NCBI GenBank assembly: GCA_002067705.1
Contig: MVRL01000089.1
Location: 51,209 to 115,208, forward strand
DNA from: Methanosaeta sp. PtaU1.Bin112
Lineage (GTDB): Archaea > Halobacteriota > Methanosarcinia > Methanotrichales > Methanotrichaceae
DNA length: 64,000 nt
Direction of reading: 5' to 3'
Below are positions 17,101-25,843 of this stretch, piece by piece. Position numbers and translations under genes: made by a program. Positions within the stretch are counted from its first letter, which is position 1; every line of letters starts with the position of its first letter. Below the pieces are notes generated by a model. It made no database searches and was not told the DNA's origin. It saw only the letters and a list, made by a program, of their open reading frames with translations.

Positions 17101-18831
17101 CCTCCCATCTCCGGCTGGGAGATTCAGCTTAAGGACAGCAGCGGCAACCACCTGCAGACCACTACCACCAGCGGCGAGCCTGGCAAAGAGGGGACATACG
17201 AGTTTGTGGACCTGCAGCCTGGCACCTATCGGGTCTACGAGGCTGCAAAGAACGGATGGGTCCGGACTGCTCCCGCGGGGGAGTACCACACAGTCACCCT
17301 GACCAACATGCCCTCTCGGGATCATCTCTTCGGCAACAATCAGCTTGCCATCTCCGGTATGAAGTTCCATGATAAAAATGCCAATGGCCAAAAGGAGGAC
17401 GATGAGCCACCTCTCTCCAGCTGGGAGATCCAGCTCAAGGACGAGAGCGACAACTTGCTGCAGACGGTCACCACCAGCTCGGAGGCAGGCAAGGAGGGGA
17501 GCTACAAGTTCGTGGAGCTGCAGCCCGGCACCTATCGGGTCTACGAGGTCCAGCAGGACGGCTGGGTCCGGACTGCTCCCGCAGAGGAATACCACACCGT
17601 AACCCTGACCAACATGCCTTCCCGGGGAAATATGTTCGGCAATGTGATCGCCAGCGAACTCTCCGGCATGAAGTTTGAGGACCTGAATGCAAACGGCGCT
17701 AAGGATAGCGGCGAGCCGGGACTCTCCGGCTGGACAATTAAGCTAATGAAAGAAGGAACAATGGTCGAAAGCCAGGTGACCGCCGCCGATGGGACATACT
17801 CGTTTTCCAGCATCGTGCCTGGCAGCTATACTGTCGAAGAGGCTGCGCAATCAGGCTGGACTCAATCCTATCCAGCCGGAAATATCTATAGCGCAGTCTC
17901 AAGCAGTGGCCAGATTAAGATAACAAAAGCAGATCTTTCGGAGGTTTCAGCGACCGAGGTAGACTTCGGCAACTTCCGAACCACCGGTTTTTCAGGAATG
18001 AAGTTCGAAGATCTTAACGGAAATGGCGCAAAAGATGCGGGCGAGCCGGGTGTCTCCGGCTGGACAATCAAGCTAATGAAAGAAGGAACAACGGTCGCAA
18101 GCCGGGTGACCGCCGCCGACGGATCATATTCGTTTACAGGCATTGCGCCCGGCAGCTACACAGTTGAAGAAGCCGCGCAATCTGGCTGGACTCAGTCCTA
18201 TCCCTCAACATCTGACTCATATCCAGTAACTCTGGTCTCGGGAGTCTCAGGACCGACTAACCTGGATTTCGGCAACTTCCGCACCACCGGTTTTTCGGGC
18301 ATGAAGTTCGATGACAGGAACGGCAACGGCGCAAAAGATAGCGGCGAGCCCGGTTTGGCCGGTTGGACCATCAGGCTGATGAAAGAGGGAACCGAGGCGG
18401 CAAGCACAGTGACTGCCGCCGACGGAACCTATTCTTTTGTCGGCATTGAGCCCGGCAGCTACACCGTTGAGGAGGTTGCCCAAGTCGGCTGGGCGCAATC
18501 CTATCCGGCTTCAGGAACGCATCCCCTAAACCTGGTCTCGGGAGTTCCCGGGCCGACCAACCTGGATTTCGGAAACTACTGGTCAACCGTTCTGTCCGGC
18601 ATGAAGTTCGAGGACATGAACGGCAACGGTCTCAAAGAAAGCGACGAGCCCGGTTTGGCCGGCTGGACCATCAGGCTCATGAAAGAGGGTGCAGAGGTCG
18701 ACAGCACAGTGACTGCCGCCGATGGCTCATACTCGTTTAAGGGAGTTGTGCCCGGCAGCTACACTGTTGAGGAAGTTGCACAAGCAGGCTGGACTCAGAC
18801 CTGCCAACAGCACCCGGAACCCATGCAATAA
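14113..18831 (+). CDS. Giant secreted surface protein, N-terminal part (LVIVD/LTD/GEVED/SdrD-B domains; ends at a frameshift)
   Basis: 1,572 residues from ATG 14113 (GGGGAGGG upstream); ATG 14224 just before the hydrophobic signal core (MLLLALLALLLSATAQG) is an alternative start. Order of domains: seven LVIVD-type repeats (residues ~55-335) likely forming a beta-propeller; a first SdrD-B/Cna-B-like domain (~345-455); a lamin-tail-like domain (VINEIYPNPVG...WERVELKNVG); a GEVED-like domain (YGDAPDT...GEVEDYRVE); a second SdrD-B domain (LGDYVWVDEDVDGIQDAGE); three ~101-residue near-identical repeats; then four repeats of a second type. These are adhesion and stalk domains. The reading frame breaks at ~18802 in the fourth type-2 repeat and stops at 18831; the same protein clearly continues in the next entry. 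Confidence 0.85.
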   Translation: MVYKSGRSGGRAQAACSRRYCLQDIIKSLSQKKCGQWMLLLALLALLLSATAQGSWVRVGACSTPGISEYVALSGSYAYVAVGSLGLQIIDISNPASPFIVGAYNTPDYANGLAVYGSYAYVADDTSGLQIIDVSNPSSPFLKGSYNTPYYAYGVALSDSYAYVADGGGLQIIDVNNPASPFLVGACNTPVFAMSVALSGSYAYVAGLGGLQIIDVNNPASPFIIGTYNTPGFSSGVALSGSYAYVANDNSGLKIIDVSNPSSPFLAGAYDTPGSAYCVALSGSYAYVADLWSLQIIDVSNPSSPFLVGAYNAPGEAWGVALSGSYAYVAYGSSGLQVLTEGATLRGRAWRDGNGDGLQYGGEIGEANVAVQLLDSSGSPIAGKSTTTGSDGSYAFPDLVPGDYYVQFTQPSAMAFSPKDQGADDSIDSDVNGQGRSDKISLDSGQSKSADAGLYQNSIVINEIYPNPVGSDNQAGTASWERVELKNVGTSAFNVGQWTIRDDDLSPILATIPAGTIIPAGGYLVVHIGGSSSGISNSKNELVHLDNFAGVEMDLVGPLSGKDKEGLSYSCIPDASENWNFWGEPTFGGDLSQSNLPGAPNMVEMDYGDAPDTFKTFRSSDGARHFVTGPHLGSSVDNEPDGQPSPGADGDGADEDGATFSDHIIIGQQSTFSVTASASGILQAWMDFNGDGDFSDAGEQIAAERALSAGAQTVSFSVPADAKAGYTFARLRFSSSTGLASYGPASDGEVEDYRVEIKYGLGDYVWVDEDVDGIQDAGEMGLEGVTVNLRDEADNIVASQTTDADGKYLFENPAAGGYYLEFLPPPGYSITAKDQGADNGLDSDVDPVTHRTGKVNVVSGSTDLSWDAGLNQLVSISGMKFHDKDANGEMGADEPPISGWEIQLKDESDNLLQTTTTSAEPGKEGTYEFVDLQPGTYRVYEAAKKGWVRTYPVEEYFTVTLTDMPSRGNMFGNNQLAISGMKFHDKDANGEMGADEPPISGWEIQLKDSSGNHLQTTTTSGEPGKEGTYEFVDLQPGTYRVYEAAKNGWVRTAPAGEYHTVTLTNMPSRDHLFGNNQLAISGMKFHDKNANGQKEDDEPPLSSWEIQLKDESDNLLQTVTTSSEAGKEGSYKFVELQPGTYRVYEVQQDGWVRTAPAEEYHTVTLTNMPSRGNMFGNVIASELSGMKFEDLNANGAKDSGEPGLSGWTIKLMKEGTMVESQVTAADGTYSFSSIVPGSYTVEEAAQSGWTQSYPAGNIYSAVSSSGQIKITKADLSEVSATEVDFGNFRTTGFSGMKFEDLNGNGAKDAGEPGVSGWTIKLMKEGTTVASRVTAADGSYSFTGIAPGSYTVEEAAQSGWTQSYPSTSDSYPVTLVSGVSGPTNLDFGNFRTTGFSGMKFDDRNGNGAKDSGEPGLAGWTIRLMKEGTEAASTVTAADGTYSFVGIEPGSYTVEEVAQVGWAQSYPASGTHPLNLVSGVPGPTNLDFGNYWSTVLSGMKFEDMNGNGLKESDEPGLAGWTIRLMKEGAEVDSTVTAADGSYSFKGVVPGSYTVEEVAQAGWTQTCQQHPEPMQ
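14281..15130 (+). repeat. Seven tandem LVIVD-type repeats (~126 bp each)
   Basis: Each unit encodes about 42 residues with the core SYAYVA...GLQIIDVSNPASPF. Seven SYAYVA motifs are present; the last unit is shortened (GLQVLTEG). Seven units fit a seven-bladed beta-propeller. DNA identity between units is high, indicating recent duplication or gene conversion. Confidence 0.85.
16735..17650 (+). repeat. Three ~304-bp tandem repeats (SdrD-B/Cna-B type 1)
   Basis: Units begin with ISGMKFHDKDANG at about 16738, 17041 and 17344. Units 1 and 2 share long identical DNA blocks (e.g. the start of the unit and the segment coding for EGTYEFVDLQPGTYRVYEAA); unit 3 is more diverged. Each ends with MPSR...FGN. 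EF-hand-like Asp/Asn loops (DKDANGEMGADE) suggest Ca2+-stabilised beta domains. Confidence 0.85.
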
Positions 18832-19190
18832 CTCTGGCCTCGGGAGTCCCAGGACCGGCCAACCTGGATTTCGGCAACTACTGGTCAACCGCTCTGTCCG
18901 GAATGAAATTCGAGGACAAGAACGGCAACGGCGCAAGAGATAGCGGCGAGCCCGGCCTCTCCGGCTGGACCATCAGGCTCATGAAAGAGGGTGCTGAGGT
19001 CGACAGCACAGTGACTGCCGCCGATGGCTCATACTCGTTTAAGAGAGTTGTGCCCGGCAGCTACATCATCGAGGAAGCTGCGCAAGCAGGCTGGACGCAA
19101 TCCTATCCGGCCTCACCAGGCACACATCCCGTAACTCTGGTCTCCGGAGTCCCCGGACTGACTGACCTGGATTTCGGCAACCGCAGGTTT
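17653..19190 (+). repeat. Five tandem SdrD-B type 2 repeats (~300 bp)
   Basis: Units start with SGMKFEDxNGNG at roughly 17660, 17990, 18293, 18593 and 18893. Each has SGWTIKLMKEG or AGWTIRLMKEG, VTAADGTYSF, PGSYTVEEAAQ and ends with DFGN. The frameshift between the two halves of the giant gene lies in unit 4. Confidence 0.85.
18799..18806 (+). other. Frameshift site in the giant surface-protein gene
   Basis: Upstream translation reads GWTQT in one frame; downstream PTAPGTHAITLASGVPG continues the same repeat in the frame one base earlier. Paralogous units have CCTATCC where this copy has CCTGCC, so one base is missing at about 18802-18803. It may be a true mutation, a phase-variation event or a sequencing/assembly error within repeats. 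Confidence 0.8.
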
Positions 19191-21812
19191 GTGCAAGCCT
19201 TACAGGTCGCAATTACTGCCAACAAACTGAATGTCTTGCCTGGCCAAAAGCTGACCTTTTACATCACCATCAATCACGATAGCAATATCGGTCTCAATAG
19301 CATGATAGTTGAATATACTCTGCCGAGCGGCCTGAGTTTCATTGACTCAAACTACAGTCCTCTGAGCGTAACTCATAACGCCGACGGCACCACCACAATC
19401 ACCTGGAAATTCTCTGCCTTCATCCCACAGATGGCAGCCCAGACAGCGGAATCGGCGAAATCCGGAGATGCGAATGCTCCTTCAACTATCATAACTGTGA
19501 ACTCTCAGGTCCAGCCCGATGCGCCGCAGAGCCTCACAGGCACAGTCGTGGTAACCGGCACCTCCAGCGATGCGACGATAGCCGAGGCCAAGGGCACGGT
19601 CTCATTGAATGTGGAAAAGCTGACCGGTCAGCCAATCCTTCTGAACAAGACCTCGGACTTAAAGGAGGTCTGGCCTGGAGCCACCGTTGGATACACCATC
19701 TCTTACGAAAGCCTCCTAAAGAAAACAGATCTGACCGAAGTGGTGATCACCGAGCAGGCTTCCTCGGACCTCATATTCCTTTACGCCTCGCCTGCACCAG
19801 ACCAGGGCACGGATAATGTCTGGAGCATTGGCGATCTGGGTCCTGGCAAGAAGGGAACCATCAGCGTCCTCTTCCAGGTCAAAAATGCTTCTAACCTGAG
19901 CTTCTTCAGCCAGTCGTCCATCTCAGGCAGCGGATATGTGAACAGCTACCGCCGCCTCTCGACGGAGACGGAGAGCCAGGGCCTGAAAAATAGCGTTACC
20001 CTGACCTGCAAGGAGTTCACGCCAGTCTCCACATCCTATTTCGTCAAGCTGCGTGACAGCGACGGGACAAGCCTTCTAAAGACTGATCACGGCAGCGGTG
20101 ACTACCTCAGCGAAGAGGTCGCGGCTATGCAGATGAAAAACCGCTCGATAAGCAGCACGGGCTCGCTCAAGGCCATCTACCGGCCCACCAGCTTCTCTCT
20201 GCCCGGCGGCAAGTCTCTAAATTACGACTCCGAGATCGCTTCCTCGACCATTACTCGCAACCGGGCCACCCAGGCTTCGACCGGCCAGGAGATCCGTTAT
20301 GCCAAGAACCTGGAGATGAATCATAAGCTCCTGGTTGACAAGAACGAGACTCTCCTTTCGGTCGAGGGCTCTGTGCAGGGCCAGGCCCATCTGGGTGTGC
20401 TCAAGAAGGACGGTCAGGCAGTCAAGCTCTCGTCCATAGTCGAGTCCTCCCAGGACTACGGCGGTTCATTCCGTTTCAATAGCAGCCTTGAGGATTACGG
20501 AAGCAATGTTCTCCTGATCAGCAATGCCTCAGGCGGGGGCCAGGCGGCCAGCGAGCAGCGCCTCAAGAAAAGCCAGAGAAGCTACGAGCACGGGAGCGGC
20601 AGCTACGAGATCGAGGAGCAGCTCAGCACCGCGGAGAGCTACATCGCCAAGGACCTGTCCGTCAGCTCTGATCCTGCTTACGGATACGGCAAATGGAAGT
20701 CGGGCATCTGGTCGAAGAGCTCGGGCAAGAGCTTCCTGGGCCAGGAGATCAGCGGTGCCGATTACATCAAAGAGGAGACTCAGGCATCAGGGCTGAACGA
20801 TCTGTCCAGCAACCTCAGCTATCGCGGTCAGGGCCGGTTCCGGGCAGTCTACGAAGCAGGCAACCGGAGCATGCTGGACCTGGACGAGGAGTACGTGGGC
20901 GAATATTCCATGCAGCGCAAGGTCCGCCTAGGCGGAGTATCCCGCTTCGACCGGCCTCACCTCACTCTGAACAAGACCGGCCGGTTGGTGCCCGGAACGG
21001 CGGCCGCGGATTACACCATCACAATTCTCAATGACGGCAACACCGCCCTGGGTCCGGTCTACGTCTGGGACATCTTCCCGGCGGGCACCGATTACCTCAG
21101 CTCATCGCTCAAGCCGGCCCGACTGCAGCCGGGCTACGCGAATTGGTCGCTGCTCTACCTGGGAATCGGCCAGTCTGTGACCATTAACCTGAGGCTGAAT
21201 GTGACTGATCAGAAGGATGAGCTGGTCAATCTGGTCTATGCCTCTGGCGGGCATAATGACGAGTGGGTGACTGCTGGAAATATGAGCGTCATAGAGTTTG
21301 GCTGGCAGGAATGCAGCCAGCCGGATCTGCTCATGGACAAGCAGGCCAGGATCGACGCAGTCGATGGCCGGATCATCTGGTATCGCATCCTCCTCCAGAA
21401 CCGGGCGCGCGTGAGCCTCGCGGCCCAGATCACGGACCGCCTGCCTGCGGGCCTGAGGCTTCTCAATGCTTCTGCCGAACCCAAGGTGGAGGGACAGAAT
21501 CTGATCTGGGTGACGGAGGCCATACCGGCTGGCGAGAGCCGATTCATAGAATACCGGGCTTTTGCCTCACAGGAGGGCAGGTTCGTGAATACTGCCTTAG
21601 CAGAGGCCCATGCTCTCGACGGCTCAGGGGGAAGATCGACCCAGGCCAGCGCTGCGGTGACGCTCGGGGAGGCTACGTCTTACACTGAAGATGGCTGGAA
21701 GCCGCCGGATTGGGGGCTGGACAGAATGGAGATGATCTGCGATGATGAGATCGCCGGGGATGGTGGTAGCTGCAGCTCTTGTCCGAGCTGCAGCTGTCCT
21801 CAAGACGAATAA
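18903..21812 (+). CDS. Giant secreted surface protein, C-terminal part (downstream of frameshift)
   Basis: The open frame continues from the frameshift at ~18804; 18903 is merely its first ATG, inside the fifth type-2 repeat, so it is not a likely real start. After that repeat come DUF11-like beta domains (VAITANKLNVLPGQKLTFYITINHD; later LTLNKTGRLVPGTAAADYTITILNDG and DIFPAGTDYLSS; then a third around ITDRLPAGLRLLNAS), with a long middle region of Ser-rich beta-like sequence (~residues 380-680) that I cannot assign. There is no C-terminal membrane anchor or sortase motif; the protein ends in a short Cys-rich tail (CSSCPSCSC). Joined with the previous entry it would be ~2,560 residues. It converges on the histidine kinase gene 86 bases away. 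Confidence 0.8.
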   Translation: MKFEDKNGNGARDSGEPGLSGWTIRLMKEGAEVDSTVTAADGSYSFKRVVPGSYIIEEAAQAGWTQSYPASPGTHPVTLVSGVPGLTDLDFGNRRFVQALQVAITANKLNVLPGQKLTFYITINHDSNIGLNSMIVEYTLPSGLSFIDSNYSPLSVTHNADGTTTITWKFSAFIPQMAAQTAESAKSGDANAPSTIITVNSQVQPDAPQSLTGTVVVTGTSSDATIAEAKGTVSLNVEKLTGQPILLNKTSDLKEVWPGATVGYTISYESLLKKTDLTEVVITEQASSDLIFLYASPAPDQGTDNVWSIGDLGPGKKGTISVLFQVKNASNLSFFSQSSISGSGYVNSYRRLSTETESQGLKNSVTLTCKEFTPVSTSYFVKLRDSDGTSLLKTDHGSGDYLSEEVAAMQMKNRSISSTGSLKAIYRPTSFSLPGGKSLNYDSEIASSTITRNRATQASTGQEIRYAKNLEMNHKLLVDKNETLLSVEGSVQGQAHLGVLKKDGQAVKLSSIVESSQDYGGSFRFNSSLEDYGSNVLLISNASGGGQAASEQRLKKSQRSYEHGSGSYEIEEQLSTAESYIAKDLSVSSDPAYGYGKWKSGIWSKSSGKSFLGQEISGADYIKEETQASGLNDLSSNLSYRGQGRFRAVYEAGNRSMLDLDEEYVGEYSMQRKVRLGGVSRFDRPHLTLNKTGRLVPGTAAADYTITILNDGNTALGPVYVWDIFPAGTDYLSSSLKPARLQPGYANWSLLYLGIGQSVTINLRLNVTDQKDELVNLVYASGGHNDEWVTAGNMSVIEFGWQECSQPDLLMDKQARIDAVDGRIIWYRILLQNRARVSLAAQITDRLPAGLRLLNASAEPKVEGQNLIWVTEAIPAGESRFIEYRAFASQEGRFVNTALAEAHALDGSGGRSTQASAAVTLGEATSYTEDGWKPPDWGLDRMEMICDDEIAGDGGSCSSCPSCSCPQDE

Positions 21813-21897
21813 TTGGCAAAATTAGCGAGAATTCTCAAGAGGCAAGACCTGCAAATCCTTGCTTGGAAGTGCGCCACCGCCAACTTGAAAAGCAGTC

Positions 21898-24800
21898 TCA
21901 GTCGGTCTTATCCTCATCGCAGGGGGCGTCTTGCAGGCTTGAAAGAGCGCGTCTCAGCTCATCCAGCTGCACCGGTTTGGAGATGTAGCCGTCCATGCCG
22001 GCGAGCAGACATCTCTCTTTATCCCCCTCCAATGCATAAGCGGTCATGGCCAATACCTTTGGCCTCTTTTCCAAATTTAAATCCAGTATGGCGCGGGTGG
22101 TTTCCAGACCGTCCATCTCCGGCATCTGCACATCCATTAGGATCACATCGTAGCTCTTCCTGGAAATCGCCTGCAAGACCTCTTTGCCATTGCAGGCAAC
22201 CTCAGCTCTGTAGCCCAGCTTCTTCAGCATGAGACGCGCAACCTTCTGGTTGACTGGATTATCTTCTGCTAGCAATATGGACAGGTCCGAATGCCTCGAC
22301 TTGCCGCTGGCCGGTCTCATCTTTTTATGTCGCGATGGAGCCAGAGCCTCCTGCAGGGCGAAGAGAATGCTATCTTGGGAGAATGGCTTGATCAGAGTCT
22401 TTTTGCCGGATACCTCTCGATCAGGCGCTGACAGGATTATGATCGGTATCTGCTCTTCCATCTCTTCTGCCAGCTCCCTCGCACCTGGGACATCCAGATC
22501 AAGAATTACGGCATCGAAACGGCCTTCAGTCAGCTCTCGAGCTTCTAACGACGAGACCACCGGATGGATCTGCATCCCCCAGGAACGGGCATAATCCGAT
22601 AGCATTCTCAAGCAGTCCACACTGCTGAGCAGAGCCATGACCTTCTTGCCGGCAAGATGCTGTGCTGCTACATCACCTGAGAACGATGGAGCGTATATGC
22701 AGAAGATAAAGGAAGATCCTTCACCCGGCTTGCTCTGTGCCCAGATCCTGCCGCCCATCAGCTCAACCAGCCTCTTGCTTATGGCCAGGCCCAGACCGGT
22801 GCCGCCATATTTCCTGGAGGTGGACGCATCTACCTGGCTGAAAGAATGGAAGAGCTTTCTCATGTCGTCAGGGCCGATGCCGATTCCAGTATCGGTAACC
22901 GAGAATTGAATCTCATCCTCGGTTTCCCCTGGCTGGACACGAATGGTTATGCTGCCTCTGTCCGTGAATTTCACGGCATTGCTTAGAAGGTTGGCCAGGA
23001 CCTGGCGCAGCCGAACCGAGTCTCCCAGGATGGTTGGAGCGATCCTCTTGTCAATATCATAGCGCAGGTCCAGTCCTTTTTCCGCAGCCTTTGTTGCCAC
23101 CATATTCAGTGAGGACTCGATGCTCTCCTGCAAGATGAATGGCAAATGCTCCAGCTTCATCTTCCCCTCGTCGATCTTTGAGAAATCCAGGATATCGTTG
23201 ATGATGGCAAGGAGCGCATCACCGCTGCTGTGAATGGTCTCTACGAAATCGCGTTGTTCCTCCGTCAGTTTGGTCTCCAGCAGCAGTCCGGCAAGGCCAA
23301 TGACTGCATTCATTGGGGTGCGTATCTCATGACTCATATTGGCCAAAAACTCGCTCTTTGCCCGGCAAGCAGCATCCGCTGCCTGTTGCGCAGAACGAAG
23401 CTCCATTTCCGTCTCTCTATGCTTGACCATCTCCTCTTGCAGCGCCTCATTTGCCCGGAGCAGCCAGGCAGTTCTCTCTGCCACACTCTTCTCCAGTCCT
23501 TCTTGCGTCTTTCTCAGGGCCTCCTCTGTCCTCCTGCGCAAGATGGCCTCTCCAATGCTTCCGGCCGCTGCCTGGAGTACGGATATCTCGCTATCGATCC
23601 ATCGCCGCTCATTACGGCAGTCCTCAAAACATACTACTGCAAAGAGCTTTTCTTCGATGAAGACGGGCAGGAGCAGAAAAGAGGCAATCCCCAAATCCTC
23701 CAGCAACTTTGCACTGGGATGTGAGATTTGCCCGGTTATTCCCTGAATGGATTCGCGCCGAGAGAGCGCCTCCCTCCAATCTGCAAAGTGCTCCACCCAA
23801 GATAAATCCCCGGAAAATGGCTTTTCCGGCTCCCTGAACCATTGCAGCAGAAGGCTCTCCAGCCTCATCTCGCTATGCATCTGTCTGTTCTCCAGGACAT
23901 GAACCCGATCTACATCTTCCGCTTTTCCCAGAATGCCTAATGCCCTCGTTATGGCCTGGGGATCAGGGGTGAGCAGGTAGTTCGTCGCCCTGGCCGCTTC
24001 TTCTAGCAGCAGGTCGCGTCGGTGCAACGCCTCTTCAGCTTCTCTGCGTTGGATGATCTTCCACATTCCGCTCATGAGCAGTGTCAGCTGGCGCACATCT
24101 GAGTCGTCATACTCTTCCTCTTTATTGGCCAAACCAGCCACAATTACTATTTTGCCTTTGTCCATAATGGGCACATTCATATGGCGGATGATATCGACGT
24201 GACCTTCGGGAACGCCTCTTCTCTGGGGACAGGATGCATAATCATTGGTTATTATCGCTCTTCTTTCCCTTATGGCCTCACCCCAAAGTCCGGTCTCTTG
24301 TAGGTTGTAAACTTTCTTTTTATTTTCAACATTGCACATCTGCATAGCTTTCTTGGACCAGGAGTGCATAAAGAGCGTCTCTTCCTTATCATCAACAAAT
24401 GCTACGTAGCCGAGTTCAGAGCCGGTCAGCTTGACCCCTGCCTCCAGGGCAAAGTCGGTGATCTCTTGAATGGATGCCTCATCCATCTGATTGAGCCTTT
24501 GCAGAGCTTCCAGTCGGGAATCATCCAGAAGCAATGCTTCTTCCCAGTGTTTTCTATCGGTGATGTTGAAAAAATTGGCCAATAGGTAAGTTGGCTTGTC
24601 AGAGTAGTCTTTAATTAGTGCGCATATCATCTCCGCCATATATGACTGGCCATCCATCCTCTTTATAAGAAGCTCACCTTGCCATCTCCCTGTGGAGTGA
24701 AGGGTGGGTATGATCTCCTCCTGCAGCTTGCTTTTGCCTTCCCCATTCGTAAAGTCGAATACAGAAAGTCCTTTTAATTCTGATATATCGCTAAAACCGG

Positions 24801-25128
24801 AATTCTTCAATAGACTGGCGTTAACATACTCAATCTTGCCTTTGAGATCCGTGAGAACAATATCCGAAGGAAGTGCTTCTATGGCTCTGGTCATCTTCTG
24901 GATCTCGTTGTCCGAGTCCTTCAGGATGGCAGAATCATTTCTTCCATATGATTGCAGGCAGCGGGCAGGCAAGCAATGCAATAGATCATCAAGGTCCTTT
25001 TGAAGGACTGAGAGTGATTCGGCCATTTGCTTATTAGTAGGGCCGCTCTCCCGCATCTTCGCTATCTTTTGCATCATCAGCTCGATCTTTTTTTGGCAAT
25101 CGCCGCCTGCAAGGATCTCTTCGCCCAA
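21898..25128 (-). CDS. Soluble hybrid sensor histidine kinase (PAS-GAF-GAF-HisKA-HATPase-REC)
   Basis: 1,076 residues with no signal peptide or membrane span, hence cytoplasmic. Order: N-terminal helical region; PAS (~80-195, ending FFNITDRKHWEEALLL); GAF with Cys (~220-360, GSELGYVAFVDD...LWGEAIRERRAII); second GAF (~385-535); coiled coil; HisKA with the phosphorylatable His in FLANMSHEIRTPMNAV (~597); HATPase with N-box LLSNAVKFTD, G1 DTGIGIG and G2 [11 protein letters not shown]; a degenerate receiver-like segment (~830-930) lacking a clear phospho-site; and a full receiver with Asp in VILMDVQMPEMDG (~1000) and Lys in ISKPVQ. Start is TTG at 25128 by openness of frame; ATG 25077 is possible. 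No cognate regulator gene is adjacent, so its output is unknown. Confidence 0.88.
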   Translation of the reverse strand: MGEEILAGGDCQKKIELMMQKIAKMRESGPTNKQMAESLSVLQKDLDDLLHCLPARCLQSYGRNDSAILKDSDNEIQKMTRAIEALPSDIVLTDLKGKIEYVNASLLKNSGFSDISELKGLSVFDFTNGEGKSKLQEEIIPTLHSTGRWQGELLIKRMDGQSYMAEMICALIKDYSDKPTYLLANFFNITDRKHWEEALLLDDSRLEALQRLNQMDEASIQEITDFALEAGVKLTGSELGYVAFVDDKEETLFMHSWSKKAMQMCNVENKKKVYNLQETGLWGEAIRERRAIITNDYASCPQRRGVPEGHVDIIRHMNVPIMDKGKIVIVAGLANKEEEYDDSDVRQLTLLMSGMWKIIQRREAEEALHRRDLLLEEAARATNYLLTPDPQAITRALGILGKAEDVDRVHVLENRQMHSEMRLESLLLQWFREPEKPFSGDLSWVEHFADWREALSRRESIQGITGQISHPSAKLLEDLGIASFLLLPVFIEEKLFAVVCFEDCRNERRWIDSEISVLQAAAGSIGEAILRRRTEEALRKTQEGLEKSVAERTAWLLRANEALQEEMVKHRETEMELRSAQQAADAACRAKSEFLANMSHEIRTPMNAVIGLAGLLLETKLTEEQRDFVETIHSSGDALLAIINDILDFSKIDEGKMKLEHLPFILQESIESSLNMVATKAAEKGLDLRYDIDKRIAPTILGDSVRLRQVLANLLSNAVKFTDRGSITIRVQPGETEDEIQFSVTDTGIGIGPDDMRKLFHSFSQVDASTSRKYGGTGLGLAISKRLVELMGGRIWAQSKPGEGSSFIFCIYAPSFSGDVAAQHLAGKKVMALLSSVDCLRMLSDYARSWGMQIHPVVSSLEARELTEGRFDAVILDLDVPGARELAEEMEEQIPIIILSAPDREVSGKKTLIKPFSQDSILFALQEALAPSRHKKMRPASGKSRHSDLSILLAEDNPVNQKVARLMLKKLGYRAEVACNGKEVLQAISRKSYDVILMDVQMPEMDGLETTRAILDLNLEKRPKVLAMTAYALEGDKERCLLAGMDGYISKPVQLDELRRALSSLQDAPCDEDKTD

Positions 25129-25271
25129 AGGTAATCACTGCCGCGCTCTAGACGCAAGTCATCGTTATTATTAATCAATATATTGGCCGGTCGGAAGGTT
25201 GTCGGAGGGTTTACATTTATTATGAATCGACGACAGGAATGACAGGGATGTTTTCCGGTGAGCCTTTGTTA

Positions 25272-25805
25272 TCATCCATTTTCTGGATGCTTATTCTCTT
25301 GCAGATCTCTCTCCAATAGGTGGATTAAATCCTCAATGTTATATCTGGATACTAAGTCCAGGAGCCGGTCCGTCTGCATATAAAAGCGCCTTGCATTTTC
25401 AATATTATTCAACATCGCCTCTGACGTATATCCGTGAGACTTGAGATCCTCTTGTGTCCTTTTCATAGCGGCGATTACGGTCTGCATCTCTTCTCTCATG
25501 TTGATTATCATTTGCTTCTTGAGAGATTCCGTTTCGGTAACAGGAATATAGTAGTATCTCTTATCGCCGGGTACTACTACCCTTTTTGCCAGTCCTCGTC
25601 TTTCCAGCGTGCTCATATTGGAGCTGACTGTTGACTTACTGTATCCTGTCTCCTCAACAAGCTCATCCATGGATACGGGCCTGTCCGCAAAAAAGAGTGT
25701 GCCGCGCAGGACACCCACCGCGTCACAATAACCGTCGCTATTGGCTACTTTGACGAAGGCATCGACCATGTGCATCTTCAGGATATCCTTCTCTTCCTGT
25801 TCCAT
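25272..25805 (-). CDS. GbsR/MarR-type winged-helix regulator
   Basis: A 177-residue protein starting at ATG 25805 (MEQEEKDILKMHMVDAF). In-frame starts further up (25874, 25937) would run into the neighbouring divergent gene, so the shorter form is preferred. The winged helix is DGYCDAVGVLRGTLFFADRPVSMDELVEETGYSKSTVSSNMSTLE, in shorter pieces: MDELVEETGYSKSTVSSNM as recognition helices and KRYYYIPV as wing. The C-terminal half is helical, probably for dimerisation. GbsR-like proteins in haloarchaea and methanogens often sit divergent from membrane transporters, as here with the RND gene; it probably controls that operon and itself. Confidence 0.78.
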   Translation of the reverse strand: MEQEEKDILKMHMVDAFVKVANSDGYCDAVGVLRGTLFFADRPVSMDELVEETGYSKSTVSSNMSTLERRGLAKRVVVPGDKRYYYIPVTETESLKKQMIINMREEMQTVIAAMKRTQEDLKSHGYTSEAMLNNIENARRFYMQTDRLLDLVSRYNIEDLIHLLERDLQENKHPENG

Positions 25806-25843
25806 CAGTCTTCTGAAGACCACAACTTTTAAGTACTTTTCGC

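Noticed and set aside
16705..17595. A 296-codon antisense frame within the surface-protein repeats
   Set aside because: It follows the repeat pattern of the sense gene and has no independent features.
21700..22232. Short plus-strand frames at the junction of the surface protein and histidine kinase
   Set aside because: They lie on the antisense strand of the kinase receiver domain and carry no recognisable sequence.
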